A program made the position numbers and the translations under genes. This document shows positions 63,071-64,000 of a stretch of DNA of 64,000 nucleotides, one piece after another (position 1 is the stretch's first letter; each line of letters starts with the position of its first letter). Below the pieces are notes generated by a model. That model ran no database searches. It was not told the origin of the DNA and saw only the letters and a program-made list of their open reading frames with translations. This DNA comes from Chara braunii (taxonomy: Eukaryota; Streptophyta; Charophyceae; Charales; Characeae). The stretch is taken from assembly GCA_003427395.1 (NCBI GenBank), contig BFEA01000115.1, positions 2,256,142 through 2,320,141 on the forward strand. The letters are read 5' to 3'.

Positions 63071-64000
63071 TTAAGTAGCCGAAGCCGACAAGGTACTTGA
63101 AGTCGTCGAGGTGGTCGATGACGTCGATGAAGTAGGAGTCGAGTCCATGTCGAAGCAAAGCCGCAAAACGCTGACATCCTGAAGAAGTTGATGATGGAGT
63201 ACCTGATGGTGTGAGTTAGTAGGGAGAAGGTGATGAGAATATTTGTCGTCGAGACGTCGAGGGCGTCGACGAGTGTGTTGTGGACTCGCGGAGGCGTCTG
63301 TCTGCTGTCGAAGAACGGCCTCAGAGGGAGCGGGTTCGTCCTCAGTGATCTCCTCAATCGGAGGAGGAGGAAAAAGGTCAGTCGGCTGAGTAGGAGCAGA
63401 TGTCTCACCACGACGACCACGGTCATATGCACACACCAACATCCGAGCGTGTTGCAATTGCTCGAGGGGTTCCCAAGTAGCCTCCTCGTCAGGATAGCCC
63501 TTCCAACGCATAAGGTACTCGATGCGTGGAGGGGTATTATCGGTAGCTCGGCGAGATACAATATCGGAAACGACGAACTCCTCGTGACCGTCCACCATGA
63601 TAGGTGGAGGACGCTCATAAGGACGTCTGACGAAGCACTCGGACGGTCTACGATAAGGACGCAACAAGGAGACGTGGTAAACATCGTATACGTGAGTCTG
63701 TCGAAGGTACTCAGGTAGCTTCACACAGAAGTTGATCGGACTAGCGGCAGTATCAGAACCGAAGGCCTGAAGGATGCGGCATAGACCCAAGAAAAAACGC
63801 CTGAACTTGCAAAGCGTATCCGCTTCGAGCTGCAAGTGGCGTGCATCGACGAGCACATCGTCACCGACTTTGAATGGGTGATCCATTCGTGATCGGTTTG
63901 CTCGTGCGCCCATGCGAGTCTGGGAATCGGTTAAACTCTCGTGTGCGCGCTTCATAATCACCGCCATGTGGGCGATCCAGTCGTCAAGTGCAGGACAACG
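63071..64000 (-). CDS. Gypsy-2 integrase C-terminal region with chromodomain (partial)
   Basis: The open minus frame enters from the right edge (WIAHMAVIMKRAHESLTDSQ) and runs to a stop at 63071-63073, about 309 codons visible. HPFKVGDDVLVDARHLQLEA is the start of the GPY/F-type module, followed by FRRFFLGLCRILQAFGSDTA, VYHVSLLRPYRRPSE, and a chromodomain core IEYLMRWKGYPDEEATWEPL (about residues 140-165 of the visible part). A Pro-, Ser/Thr- and His-rich tail with TSSTSSTTST-like repeats ends it. In this family the chromodomain is thought to bind histone marks and steer integration. The frame is intact in this window; whether the rest of pol is intact cannot be seen. Confidence 0.85.
   Translation of the reverse strand, partial: RCPALDDWIAHMAVIMKRAHESLTDSQTRMGARANRSRMDHPFKVGDDVLVDARHLQLEADTLCKFRRFFLGLCRILQAFGSDTAASPINFCVKLPEYLRQTHVYDVYHVSLLRPYRRPSECFVRRPYERPPPIMVDGHEEFVVSDIVSRRATDNTPPRIEYLMRWKGYPDEEATWEPLEQLQHARMLVCAYDRGRRGETSAPTQPTDLFPPPPIEEITEDEPAPSEAVLRQQTDASASPQHTRRRPRRLDDKYSHHLLPTNSHHQVLHHQLLQDVSVLRLCFDMDSTPTSSTSSTTSTTSSTLSASAT

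Larger units (their letters stand above)
61454..64000 (-). mobile_element. Gypsy-2: chromodomain Ty3/gypsy element, 3' part, runs off the window
   Basis: Its 3' LTR (61454-62278, with an internal insertion), 3' UTR and integrase C-terminus/chromodomain are present. It is the same family and orientation as gypsy-1, and its coding end is better preserved. Confidence 0.9.

Overview
The window looks like nuclear DNA of a large, repeat-dominated green-lineage genome. A streptophyte (charophyte) alga such as Chara braunii would fit. The evidence for this is indirect: LINEs whose ORF2 ends in a plant-type zf-RVT domain, chromodomain-bearing Ty3/gypsy elements, one plant-like O-acetylserine(thiol)lyase gene, long A-tracts and very low gene density. 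The species is an inference; no organism-specific marker was recognised. No rRNA, convincing tRNA, CRISPR array or bacterial-type operon was seen. An 899-base N gap (49698-50596) and scattered single Ns limit some calls.

The only convincing host gene is an intronless 613-codon OAS-TL/cysteine-synthase-like CDS on the minus strand (12600-14441). A PLP fold-type II enzyme domain follows a 280-residue low-complexity N-terminal extension carrying a 4 x 14-residue repeat. It sits in a 6-kb pocket (about 10.7-15.9 kb) of trinucleotide repeats and unassigned DNA. A possible small spliced tail of a convergent plus-strand transcript lies against its 3' end.

Almost everything else is transposon. At least eleven LINE insertions are recognisable (labelled A to N here): A 2110-4117 (+), B/C 4657-6169 (5' inverted), D 9795-10694 (+), N 16150-17035 (+), E 19215-20460 (-), F 20470-21369 (+, EN only), G 21370-27360 (-, nearly full length), H 28850-36826 (+, nearly full length with ORF1 and ORF2), I 36900-40115 (+), K/M/J 53760-40280 (-) and L 60073-61453 (-). 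All carry frameshifts and stops. K/M/J is one LINE split by a 10.3-kb chromodomain Ty3/gypsy element (41323-51646, minus), with a near-perfect 5-bp target duplication. LINE L is likewise cut by a second gypsy copy that enters at 61454 and runs off the right edge. The first gypsy copy is itself interrupted by a 388-bp TIR element in gag; the LTR of the second is interrupted by a foldback element.

The most interesting signal is at LINE and SINE-like 3' ends. More than ten dispersed copies share short conserved blocks that fold into hairpins. The stems differ between copies, yet the two arms change together, so pairing is kept; most copies then run into poly(A). This looks like a selected RNA structure, perhaps what the reverse transcriptase recognises. 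Other points include a textbook twin-primed LINE, an internal LINE inversion, an exact 206-bp tandem duplication, a poly(T) expansion next to an RT catalytic motif, and clustered perfect hairpins around 55.9-56.5 kb.
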